Source: JAFGMC01 sp963540515
Lineage (GTDB): Bacteria; Pseudomonadota; Alphaproteobacteria; Rs-D84
Assembly: GCA_963540515.1 (NCBI GenBank)
Contig: CAUTNA010000001.1
Coordinates: forward strand, 62,001-126,000
DNA length: 64,000 nucleotides
Direction: 5' to 3'
Part shown: in pieces, positions 8,752 through 17,537 of the stretch
Position numbering within the stretch: position 1 is the first letter of the stretch
Layout: each line of letters begins with the position of its first letter
The notes under the pieces: generated by a model
Told to the model about the DNA's origin: nothing
The model's database searches: none
Seen by the model: the letters and a program-made list of their open reading frames with translations, nothing else
Translations under genes and position numbers: made by a program

Positions 8752-10089
8752 TTGAAAAAAATACTATATACTTTATTAGTAATTTTACAGCTCTGTAATT
8801 ACAGAGCTGTTTTTGCTGAACAAAAAATTATAATGAATGAAGAACAGATTATAAAATTAGCTGGAAATTTTGTAGAAAATGGTAATTTTGAAAACGCTGA
8901 ACAGATTTTAATAAACCTAAAAAATTTAAAGAAAAAAGAATTAGAAATAGAAAGATGGTTTTTACTAGGACAAATTTCTGCGTATCGTGGAGACTTAGAA
9001 ACAGCTATAAAAATTTATAGAAAGCTGTTAGATCAAAATCCTAACTTATCAAGAATCCGTTTTGAATTAGCAATATGCTATATGAAAAATAAACAATGGT
9101 ACCGTGCAGATTATCATCTTCGTCTTTCTATGGCAGATGATAACTTAACAACAGATGTAAAAAAAATAATGAATTATTATCGACAAATAATAAGACTTAA
9201 TAAAAATTGGAATTTTTGGTTTAATTTTGGCATTGCACCAGACAATAATATAAATACAGCAAATGGTGGTGAAGAATGTGTTAATACTTCTTTTGGAATA
9301 TTTTGTAGACAATTACCAAAACCAGAATATGCTTTTGGTTTAAATTTTCAAATAGGAGCAAACTATGAATTTAAAATAACCGATAAAATAAGAATAAAAT
9401 CTGATACCAATATATATACAAACATATACAATAAACACAAATTCGATAACTTAAATTATTCTTTTTCAACAGGTCCAAGATATATAGGTGATGATTTTGA
9501 TATATGGATATCAGGAACATTCTCTAAAAATTGGACAGACTGGGAGGAATATAATTTCTCAAAAGGTGTTAAAATAAATTTTAATTATGATTTTACAAGA
9601 AAACTATCAAATTCTTTATATGTTCATTTTAATAGAAATAATTACTATGAATACGAAAATATATTGAATGGTAATACATATGGTTTAACTAATGTAATTT
9701 CTTACTCAATTGACTCAAGTAAATATTTAAGTTTAAAACTTGGATTAGACAGAGAATATACGATAGATCCTGTATATTCTAATTATAAACCACTCTTATC
9801 TATTGGATTTGGAGCAGAATTACCACATGGATTTAATATATATATCGAGCCTAGTATTTATTGGTCTTTTTATGATAAAGAACGTTTTTATGTAAAAAAT
9901 GGAAAATTTAGAAAAATTAAAGAGAGAAATTTTAGTCAAAAGTATTTATTAAATGTATCTAATAATAAATTTGATATTTTTGGATTTGTTCCATCTGTTG
10001 GAATTGAGTATATAAAAAGAACTTCTAATATTTGGCAAAAAGAGTTTGATAAAATATCATTTGAATTTACATTAAAACAAAAATTCTAA
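8752..10089 (+). CDS. Slam-like outer-membrane translocon for surface lipoproteins (DUF560 type)
   Basis: Slam proteins deliver lipoproteins such as TbpB to the outer leaflet of the outer membrane. This 445-aa protein has a cleavable signal peptide (cleavage near VFA|EQ, residue 22), two to three TPR-like repeats (about 32-135, e.g. GDLETAIKIYRKLLDQNP), then a barrel beginning WNFWFNFGIAPDNNINTA (153-170), a hallmark of the family. Alternating aromatic strands follow to a terminal Phe, as in other barrels. The start is TTG, directly after the stop of the upstream lipoprotein. An ATG at 8833 would lose the signal peptide and is unlikely. The signal-peptide codons contain a terminator-like palindrome (8787-8815). 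Adjacent TbpB-like genes support the call. Confidence 0.82.
   Translation: MKKILYTLLVILQLCNYRAVFAEQKIIMNEEQIIKLAGNFVENGNFENAEQILINLKNLKKKELEIERWFLLGQISAYRGDLETAIKIYRKLLDQNPNLSRIRFELAICYMKNKQWYRADYHLRLSMADDNLTTDVKKIMNYYRQIIRLNKNWNFWFNFGIAPDNNINTANGGEECVNTSFGIFCRQLPKPEYAFGLNFQIGANYEFKITDKIRIKSDTNIYTNIYNKHKFDNLNYSFSTGPRYIGDDFDIWISGTFSKNWTDWEEYNFSKGVKINFNYDFTRKLSNSLYVHFNRNNYYEYENILNGNTYGLTNVISYSIDSSKYLSLKLGLDREYTIDPVYSNYKPLLSIGFGAELPHGFNIYIEPSIYWSFYDKERFYVKNGKFRKIKERNFSQKYLLNVSNNKFDIFGFVPSVGIEYIKRTSNIWQKEFDKISFEFTLKQKF
8787..8815 (+). terminator. Terminator-like perfect palindrome inside the 5' end of the Slam gene
   Basis: ACAGCTCTGTAA is followed at once by its exact reverse complement (8787-8810), then a run of five T. 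It would fold as a 10-bp stem with an AATT loop, an intrinsic terminator shape. It lies 35 bases inside the Slam reading frame, so transcripts of the two lipoprotein genes could end here with only partial read-through into the Slam gene. Confidence 0.7.
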
Positions 10090-10145
10090 AAATTTTCTTG
10101 CAATATATATATATTTTTTTTTTTGTAGAGTTAGTATTTTAATTT

Positions 10146-10748
10146 ATGAAAGCTTTTAAATATATAATCATATTATTTATTTCTGGATGTGCATACCATA
10201 CAGTAAACATAAAATCACAATCTAAAAGATATGAAGATATTAAAAATAATAATATTTGTAGTCTTGAATTGTTAAATGAAAGTAAATCTATAAGTGATTC
10301 AAGAGCTGTAAAATATGTAGAAAAAATTCTAAAAAATATAGGAGTCGTACTATCATCTAAAGAAACAGAAATAAATTGCAAGATTGTTTTTTCTTATGGA
10401 TTAAAATCTTATACACACCAAGTTACAAAATCTAATAGTAAAGCTAATTACGATGATGGTTATTTTAGCCAATATGAAGGTCGATATACAGGTTCTTCAT
10501 CTATATCTAAGACTTATAATGTAACAGATTATAATAAATGGTTATATATTACAGCTGTTGATTTAAATAATAATGAACTATGGAATATAATAACATCAAT
10601 TTATGACTCTAGTAATGATATAGATTCATATCTTCCAATTCTTGCATGTTCAGCTATGAACTATATACCTACAAACACAAATACAAGTATTAAAATTACA
10701 GGAAAAGATGAAGAAAATATGTTAAACTTCATGTTATCTAATAATTGA
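10146..10748 (+). CDS. Hypothetical lipoprotein
   Basis: A 200-aa predicted lipoprotein with signal MKAFKYIIILFISGC (Cys15). No family is recognised with certainty. The layout of a conserved beta-rich body with a Ser/Tyr-rich middle (YEGRYTGSSSISKTYN) and a YNKWLYITAVDLNNNELWN strand pair loosely resembles DUF4136-like lipoproteins, but this is a weak impression. It follows the Slam gene by 56 bases, a spacer consisting of an AT repeat and a T-run, and could be co-transcribed with it. It has no C-terminal TbpB-like barrel, so it is not an obvious Slam cargo. Confidence 0.7.
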   Translation: MKAFKYIIILFISGCAYHTVNIKSQSKRYEDIKNNNICSLELLNESKSISDSRAVKYVEKILKNIGVVLSSKETEINCKIVFSYGLKSYTHQVTKSNSKANYDDGYFSQYEGRYTGSSSISKTYNVTDYNKWLYITAVDLNNNELWNIITSIYDSSNDIDSYLPILACSAMNYIPTNTNTSIKITGKDEENMLNFMLSNN

Positions 10749-10752
10749 TATA

Positions 10753-10781
10753 TTGATAAACTTATTATTAAGTGCTATAAC
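10753..10781 (+). promoter_or_regulatory. Promoter of aspS
   Basis: TTGATA (10753-10758), a 17-base spacer and TATAAC (10776-10781) give a near-consensus promoter. The expected start near 10788 leaves a leader of about 20 bases before the aspS ATG, with AAAGG as ribosome site, so there is no room for an attenuator like that of ileS. Confidence 0.65.
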
Positions 10782-10808
10782 TAAACCTCAGTATATAAAG
10801 GTCGTTAT

Positions 10809-12563
10809 ATGTTATCATTAAAATCTAAATACAGAACAAATACATGCGGAGAACTTAATAAAAATAATATTGGAGAAAATGTTATTTTATCTGGTTGGGT
10901 TCATCGTAAACGCGATCATGGTGGACTTCTGTTTATAGATTTACGTGATAATTATGGTATTACTCAAATAGTTTTTGATAATGTATCTAATGAATTAGAA
11001 AAATTACGTAGTGAATCTGTTATTAAAGTAAATGGGACAGTAATTGCAAGAGAAAAGGACGCTATTAACGAGAATTTATTTACTGGAGAAATTGAAATAA
11101 AAGCAGACTCCTTCGAAGTTCTTACAAATTCAGAAATTCTACCTTTTCAAGTATTTAATGATGATTCATCAGTTGCAGAAGATTTAAGGCTTAAACACAG
11201 ATATATAGATCTTCGCAGAAACTCTCTACATTCAAATATTTTAAATCGTAATAAAATAATAAAATTTTTAAGAGATCAAATGTGGGAAATGGGATTTTCT
11301 GAATTTCAAACCCCTATTCTTACAGTATCAAGCCCTGAAGGTGCCAGAGATTATATAGTTCCATCAAGAAATCATCATGGTAAGTTTTATGCACTTCCAC
11401 AAGCTCCTCAACAGTTCAAACAATTACTACAGATATCAGGTTTTGATAGATATTTTCAAATAGCACCATGTTTTAGAGATGAAGATTTACGTGCAGATAG
11501 ATTATTGGAATTTTATCAATTAGATATAGAAATGTCTTTTGTAGAAGTAAATGAAATACAGGAGATTGGAAATAAATTAATACCAACACTTATAAAAACA
11601 TTTGTTAAAGATGCAAAATTAATCAATGACATCCCACATATTTCATACTCTGATTCAATGTTAATCTATGGTTCAGATAAACCAGATTTAAGAAATCCAT
11701 TAAAAATATCTGATGTAACAAATATTTTTGAAAATAGTAGTTTTGAAATTTTTGCAAACGCTATTAAAGAGGGTAAAATTATCCGTTGTGTCCCTGCACC
11801 AAATTCAGATTCTAAACCACGTAGTTGGTTTGATAAATTAGGACAATGGGCAATAAAAGATTTAGAACTTGGTGGACTTGCGTATATTACTTTTGGTGAA
11901 GAAGTAAAGGGACCAATTGCAAAAAAATTAACCGAAGAAAGTATAGATAAATTAAGAAAAATATCTGGAGATAATTCAACATTATTCTTTATATGTGAAA
12001 CAAAAGATAAAATAGCAAAACTTGCAGGTAAACTTAGGACAAAAATAGCAGAAGAATTAGAATTAATAGATCCAAATGAATTTCGTCTTTGTTGGATAGA
12101 AGACTTTCCTATGTATGAACTAAATGAGGAAACAGGTACTATAGATTTTGGACATAATCCTTTTTCACTTCCTAAAGGAGATTTATCAGGAGATCCTTTA
12201 AAGATAAAAGCAAATCAATTTGATATGGTATTAAATGGCAGTGAAATCTGTAGCGGTGGACTTCGTAATTATAATCCAGAAAATATGATAAAAGCTTTTG
12301 AAATAGCCGGTTATAATGAAGATACTGTAAAAGAAAAATTTGCAGGTATGTACGAAGCATTTCAATATGGAGTTCCACCTCATGGAGGTTGCGCATTTGG
12401 AATTGATAGGCTTATACAAATAATATTAAAAGAACATAATTTACGTGAAATTGTTGCTTTTCCAACAAATCAACGCGGACAGGATTTAATGCTTGGTTCA
12501 CCTCAGGAAGTTACAGAACAACAACTTCGTGATGTTCATATTCAAGTTCGTAAAAAAAATTAA
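10809..12563 (+). CDS. aspS: Aspartyl-tRNA synthetase
   Basis: A class II aminoacyl-tRNA synthetase of 584 aa, the full bacterial type. The N-terminal OB-fold anticodon domain contains VILSGWVHRKRDHGGLLFIDLRDNYGITQIVF. Motif 2 is seen in FQIAPCFRDEDLRADRLLEFYQLD. The bacterial GAD insertion domain occupies about residues 285-410. Motif 3 is GGCAFGIDRLIQIIL near the end. Many bacteria with this type of AspRS also use it to make Asp-tRNA-Asn; whether this one does cannot be told here. It is a single-gene transcription unit, convergent with the AsmA-like gene. Confidence 0.96.
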   Translation: MLSLKSKYRTNTCGELNKNNIGENVILSGWVHRKRDHGGLLFIDLRDNYGITQIVFDNVSNELEKLRSESVIKVNGTVIAREKDAINENLFTGEIEIKADSFEVLTNSEILPFQVFNDDSSVAEDLRLKHRYIDLRRNSLHSNILNRNKIIKFLRDQMWEMGFSEFQTPILTVSSPEGARDYIVPSRNHHGKFYALPQAPQQFKQLLQISGFDRYFQIAPCFRDEDLRADRLLEFYQLDIEMSFVEVNEIQEIGNKLIPTLIKTFVKDAKLINDIPHISYSDSMLIYGSDKPDLRNPLKISDVTNIFENSSFEIFANAIKEGKIIRCVPAPNSDSKPRSWFDKLGQWAIKDLELGGLAYITFGEEVKGPIAKKLTEESIDKLRKISGDNSTLFFICETKDKIAKLAGKLRTKIAEELELIDPNEFRLCWIEDFPMYELNEETGTIDFGHNPFSLPKGDLSGDPLKIKANQFDMVLNGSEICSGGLRNYNPENMIKAFEIAGYNEDTVKEKFAGMYEAFQYGVPPHGGCAFGIDRLIQIILKEHNLREIVAFPTNQRGQDLMLGSPQEVTEQQLRDVHIQVRKKN

Positions 12564-12613
12564 TAAAAGTTCTTAACAATTTAATTATTATAAAATATAC
12601 ACATTATAATGAA

Positions 12614-15136
12614 TTAAAATTTGTTATGAGACTTTACAAAATTCTTTAGAAAATCTGGATCAAAATTTGTCATTATAGCAGATAACGAATATGCTCGTTT
12701 TCCATCTTGATATATAATTATATCTATTGGCTCTGGCTGTGGACTTGATCCTCTTAATATTAACTTAATATTAGATGTTAATCTTTTATTATTAAAAGTT
12801 AAATCACCATATATATCACTATGATAAAGAGATAAAGAAAAAGGTAAAGATGTTTTAAATATACCAGAATTATAATCACCAGTAATATTTAATTTTTTAA
12901 TTCTCGATTCTCCACCTTCTATTAAATCAGATAACATCCTTTCAGCATTTAATATAGTTATACTATCAGATGAAGAATAAAAATTATCAACTCCTAAACC
13001 TTCTAGTAAACCTCCTTCAAAAGAAAGGTTCATATTTCCATTCATATTATTCCAAATATCATATGCTATATTTCCATTAGTATTTAATTTAATTTCAGCT
13101 GTTAATAAACTACCTTTTATATTTAATGGTGAAGAAAATGTAAAAAACTTATTTAATATTTTAAATCTATTGAGTTTTACTGTTATATCATAATTATTAT
13201 CAGATTTTATAATATCTGTAAGTAAACTACCTTGTTCATTATCAGATATAGAAAATACTTGTTTATTGTCATTTAAGGAATATGTGAATTTTGAGTACTG
13301 CATTCCATTATAAAGTAATTTATCAATAGATATTGATAAATTAAACGGAAACTTGAAAATTAGTATTATTGGATCTTGGGATATAAACTGATTTTCATCA
13401 TAATTATCAAAATATTCTTTTTGTATAAAATTATCTATATCTAAAAATTCTGACCATAAAGTAATATTATTATCTGTTAAACTACCCGTAAAATTATAAC
13501 CATTTATAGTAATGGTTAAATTAGATATATTTGAATTACTATAATTACCAGATATTGAAAAATGTAAATTATCTTTTACAAATGGTAAATCAACATTCTT
13601 AAATATTTTTTTTACATTATTTCCATTTAAATAAAAACTATTTTCCTTTATAAGCAATGAAAAATTATGGGAATATGGTTCAAAAAATATTGAATCATTT
13701 TTCCAACTAAAATCTCCTTTTTCATCAAGTATAAAATCAGGTAAAAAACTCAATTTTTTATTTACCCATCTTAAACTCTTATTTCTTACAAAATCGTATT
13801 TAGATTCTATATTTTTATTATTAAATATAATCTCCCCTTTAGTATCTGAAAATTTAAATTTAATCAAACCTTTTGAGCCTAATTTATTTAATTTATTTTC
13901 TAAAAACTTATAATCAGGCATATTTTTATCAGATTCTATTGTTAATTCAAAATTGTTTCCTTTATTTACAAGACTACCTTTAAAATCAGCATATTTTAAA
14001 GAATCACAAATCCAATTATCTATATTTCCAGAAAAAATACATTTTAAATTAATACCATCAACTTCAGTTTCTAGATTAATATTATTTGCACCAACGTCTG
14101 TTATATTTCCACCATTTAATGAAGTAGTATCCGCAATTATATTTTCTATAAAAACTTTTGAGTTAACACTTTTTACTTTTGCTTTTATATGACTAAATAT
14201 CTTTTCTTTAAGTTTTAGCTTTCCATAAAAATTAATATCTAAGTTTAAATTAGAGATAGGGATCTTATTTGATAATATAAAAGACATATCATATATTAAA
14301 TTTAAAGCATTCAAATTAATATCTCTTAATATTCCATCTTCAAATAAGATTTCTCCAGTTATTTCATCTGAATTTATATTATATATTCTTAAACTATTTT
14401 CTCCGTTCCAATAAAATTCACTTTTAAAATTATTTAGATCTGGCAATTCAATATTTTCTATACTAAAAACATTTTTTAAATTTATTTTAGATATTAATTT
14501 TCCTTTTATAGATCCATCTTTATACGAATTTCCATAAATATTTATACCATTATTAAAATCATTAATAGTAAATTCATTACTTGTAATATTTGCATTGTAC
14601 AAAATATTATTAATATATATATTTCCAATAAAATTATCTTTAAAGATTGTTCCATTTTCAATTACACATTTCTTATTTTTATACTCTATAACAAAATTTT
14701 TAATATCCATTTTATAAGTGTAATTTATAGACTTAAGTGATTCTAACTTTATAAATCCACCATCTATAACGATTCTATTTGATAGCTCAGCAATACTAGG
14801 ATGAAATATATCTAATAAAGGTATACCAAACCTTACCCAATTTATATTACCATTTTCAAAAACTACATTATTCGCAACTAATGTAATTTTTCCTAATAAA
14901 CTGAAATTTATATTCCCTTTTATTTCAACTTTTTTCCCAGTATTATTTAAAATCGTTGTTTCTAGTTTCTCTTTTAAATGATTTAAATTTAAAAATGGTG
15001 GAATTATTATAATAAACAGTAAAAAAACTGTAAAAAATAAACAAAAACTCCAAAAAATTCTTCTTTTATAACGAGGTTTCAAAATTCTCTCTCTTCTTGA
15101 TTTAAAATTATAATTTATTATATTTATTTCAGTCAA
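12614..15136 (-). CDS. AsmA-family protein (large periplasmic envelope protein)
   Basis: An 840-aa protein with one N-terminal membrane helix (about residues 28-50), then FLNLNHLKEKLETTILNNTGKKVEIKGNINFSLL, the AsmA start pattern. The rest is a long beta-rich periplasmic region ending in an AsmA-like C-terminal block (IKLNTNGNIAYDIWNNMNGNMNLSFEGGLLEGLGVD, then TGDYNSGIFKTSLPFSLSL). AsmA relatives are thought to carry phospholipids across the periplasm or to influence outer-membrane protein assembly. The exact role here is unknown. The start lies only 18 bases from the divergent uvrB start, so their promoters must overlap or sit inside coding sequence. Confidence 0.8.
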   Translation of the reverse strand: MTEINIINYNFKSRRERILKPRYKRRIFWSFCLFFTVFLLFIIIIPPFLNLNHLKEKLETTILNNTGKKVEIKGNINFSLLGKITLVANNVVFENGNINWVRFGIPLLDIFHPSIAELSNRIVIDGGFIKLESLKSINYTYKMDIKNFVIEYKNKKCVIENGTIFKDNFIGNIYINNILYNANITSNEFTINDFNNGINIYGNSYKDGSIKGKLISKINLKNVFSIENIELPDLNNFKSEFYWNGENSLRIYNINSDEITGEILFEDGILRDINLNALNLIYDMSFILSNKIPISNLNLDINFYGKLKLKEKIFSHIKAKVKSVNSKVFIENIIADTTSLNGGNITDVGANNINLETEVDGINLKCIFSGNIDNWICDSLKYADFKGSLVNKGNNFELTIESDKNMPDYKFLENKLNKLGSKGLIKFKFSDTKGEIIFNNKNIESKYDFVRNKSLRWVNKKLSFLPDFILDEKGDFSWKNDSIFFEPYSHNFSLLIKENSFYLNGNNVKKIFKNVDLPFVKDNLHFSISGNYSNSNISNLTITINGYNFTGSLTDNNITLWSEFLDIDNFIQKEYFDNYDENQFISQDPIILIFKFPFNLSISIDKLLYNGMQYSKFTYSLNDNKQVFSISDNEQGSLLTDIIKSDNNYDITVKLNRFKILNKFFTFSSPLNIKGSLLTAEIKLNTNGNIAYDIWNNMNGNMNLSFEGGLLEGLGVDNFYSSSDSITILNAERMLSDLIEGGESRIKKLNITGDYNSGIFKTSLPFSLSLYHSDIYGDLTFNNKRLTSNIKLILRGSSPQPEPIDIIIYQDGKRAYSLSAIMTNFDPDFLKNFVKSHNKF

Positions 15137-15154
15137 TATTTATTGGAATATTAA

Positions 15155-17134
15155 TTGATAAAAAATATTTTCAATCTTAAAAGTAATTTTTCTCCTACTG
15201 GAGACCAACCAAGAGCTATTAAAGAATTAACAGAAGGACTAAAAGAAAATAAAAAATCACAAACTCTTCTTGGTGTTACTGGATCAGGTAAAACATTTAC
15301 TATGGCAAATGTTATAAATAATATGAATAGACCCACATTAATAATGGCACCAAATAAGATTTTAGCGGCTCAATTATACTCAGAAATGAAAGATTTCTTT
15401 CCAGAAAACCATGTAGAATATTTTGTCTCTTATTATGATTATTACCAACCAGAGGCTTATAAACCAACAACAGATACATATATTGATAAAGATGCAAGTA
15501 TAAATGAACAATTAGATAGAATGAGGCATAGTGCAACTATGTCTATGTTGACCTATAAAGATGTTATTGTAGTATCCTCAGTATCTTCAATTTATGGAAT
15601 GGGAGATCCAGTTCAATATAACGATATGAAAATAACTTTTTCCATAAATGATGAAATAAATTTAAAAGAAACGATAATTAAACTTGTTAATATTCAATAC
15701 TCAAGAAATGATGTTGACTTCAATAGAGGAGAATTTAGAACACGCGGAGATTCATTAGATATATTTCCTCCATATTCTCAGAATTACGCATATAGATTAT
15801 CATTCTTTGATAATAAAATAGAAAGCATTTCGGAATTTGATACTCTAACAGGACTTAGTATTAAAAAAATCTCAAGTATATCACTTTTTCCAAATACTCA
15901 TTACGCAACACCAATGGATATAATAAGAAAATCTATAAAACAAATCAGAATTGATTTGAATGAAAGGCTTAAATATTTTCAATCAAATATGAAATATATT
16001 GAAGAACAAAGACTTAAAGAAAGAGTTAATTTTGATATAGAAATGATGGAAACAACTGGAACATGCAGAGGAATAGAAAATTATTCAAGATATTTATCAG
16101 GAAGAGAAGTTGGTGAACCACCAACTACATTATTTGAATACTTACCAAAAGATTCAATTTTATTTATTGATGAAAGTCATGTGACGATTCCTCAAATAGC
16201 TGCTATGTCCAGAGGAGATAGAGCAAGAAAAGAAACTCTATCACAATATGGATTTAGATTGCCGTCTTGTATAGATAATAGACCACTGACTTTTGAAGAA
16301 TGGGATAATATTCGTCCTCAAACTATATTTGTATCTGCAACTCCATCAACATTTGAATTAGAACAATCAAAAGGAATTATATCTGAGCAACTAATCAGAC
16401 CAACAGGCTTATTAGATCCTGAGTGTGAAATAAGACCTATTGATAATCAAGTCGATAATATATTATTTGAAATAAAAAAAACAAAAGGATCTGTCCTTAT
16501 TACTACACTAACAAAAAAATTAGCTGAACAATTAACAGAATACTTAAATGAAAATAATGTTAAAGCAAAATATTTGCATAGTGATATTGAAACATTAGAA
16601 AGGATAGAATTAATAAACTCTCTTAGGAAAGGCGATTTTAATGTTCTTGTTGGTATTAATTTGCTTAGAGAAGGATTAGATATACCAGAATGTGAGCTTG
16701 TTGCTATTATGGATGCAGATAAAGAAGGTTTTTTAAGGTCTACACGTTCTTTAATCCAGACTATTGGAAGAGCAGCAAGAAATGTAAAAGGAAGAGTTAT
16801 TTTATATGCTGACAAAATAACAGATTCTATAAAAAACGCTATGGATGAAACATATAGAAGACGAAATATTCAAAAGGAATATAATAAAAAAAATGGTATA
16901 ATTCCTAGAACTATAGAAAAAACAATAAAGAATATTGATTATCAAACTAAAGATTCTACAAAGAAATTTTTATATACTGAAAAAGGAATTCTTGATTCAA
17001 AAGACATTCACAAAGAAATTAAATTACTTAAATTAAAAATGAAAAAATTTGCAGAAAATTTAGAATTTGAAAAAGCAGCTCAATTACGTGATACAATAAA
17101 TAAACTTGAAGAAAATTTATTAACATTAGAATAG
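15155..17134 (+). CDS. uvrB: Excinuclease ABC subunit B
   Basis: UvrB is the damage-verifying helicase-like subunit of nucleotide excision repair. At 659 aa it is full length. The start FNLKSNFSPTGDQPRAI is typical. Walker A is GVTGSGKTFTMAN, the beta-hairpin region is EYFVSYYDYYQPEAY, the DExx box is LFIDESHVT, and motif VI is QTIGRAARN. The UVR domain closes the protein (MKKFAENLEFEKAAQLRDTI). A TTG start is chosen because GGAA stands 7 bases upstream and the family start aligns there. tsaE follows after 4 bases. Confidence 0.97.
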   Translation: MIKNIFNLKSNFSPTGDQPRAIKELTEGLKENKKSQTLLGVTGSGKTFTMANVINNMNRPTLIMAPNKILAAQLYSEMKDFFPENHVEYFVSYYDYYQPEAYKPTTDTYIDKDASINEQLDRMRHSATMSMLTYKDVIVVSSVSSIYGMGDPVQYNDMKITFSINDEINLKETIIKLVNIQYSRNDVDFNRGEFRTRGDSLDIFPPYSQNYAYRLSFFDNKIESISEFDTLTGLSIKKISSISLFPNTHYATPMDIIRKSIKQIRIDLNERLKYFQSNMKYIEEQRLKERVNFDIEMMETTGTCRGIENYSRYLSGREVGEPPTTLFEYLPKDSILFIDESHVTIPQIAAMSRGDRARKETLSQYGFRLPSCIDNRPLTFEEWDNIRPQTIFVSATPSTFELEQSKGIISEQLIRPTGLLDPECEIRPIDNQVDNILFEIKKTKGSVLITTLTKKLAEQLTEYLNENNVKAKYLHSDIETLERIELINSLRKGDFNVLVGINLLREGLDIPECELVAIMDADKEGFLRSTRSLIQTIGRAARNVKGRVILYADKITDSIKNAMDETYRRRNIQKEYNKKNGIIPRTIEKTIKNIDYQTKDSTKKFLYTEKGILDSKDIHKEIKLLKLKMKKFAENLEFEKAAQLRDTINKLEENLLTLE

Positions 17135-17138
17135 AAAT

Positions 17139-17537
17139 ATGAAAGAAATTATATTAGAAAATCTTGAAAAAACAAAACAATGGTCAGAAGATTTTGCAAA
17201 AAAAATTAGAAAACCTCAAACAATTGCTTTATACGGAACTTTAGGAATTGGAAAATCAGAAATTGCAAGAAACATCATAAAAACCCTTAAAGGTAATGAT
17301 ACAGTTGTACCAAGTCCCACTTTTACAATTGTTCAAAATTATGATGGAATTTCTCATTTCGATTTATACAGAATTAAAGACGAAAGTGAACTAATAGAAA
17401 TTGGTTTATTAAATTCCATTGAAAATGATATCACCTTAATAGAATGGCCAGAAATAGCAAAACATTTATTACCTAAAAACACAATACATATATATATTAA
17501 AGAATTTAAAAATGGTAGAAAAATAAAAATTATTTAG
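17139..17537 (+). CDS. tsaE: tRNA t6A-modification ATPase TsaE
   Basis: TsaE is the ATPase partner of TsaB/TsaD in making t6A37 on ANN-reading tRNAs. This 132-aa protein has Walker A GTLGIGKSEIARN (about residues 34-46), the switch PSPTFTIVQNY, the FDLYRI motif, and LIEWPE near residue 107, all diagnostic. It lies 4 bases behind uvrB and probably shares its transcript. Its 3' end overlaps the convergent ftsA-like gene by 8 bases. Confidence 0.95.
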   Translation: MKEIILENLEKTKQWSEDFAKKIRKPQTIALYGTLGIGKSEIARNIIKTLKGNDTVVPSPTFTIVQNYDGISHFDLYRIKDESELIEIGLLNSIENDITLIEWPEIAKHLLPKNTIHIYIKEFKNGRKIKII

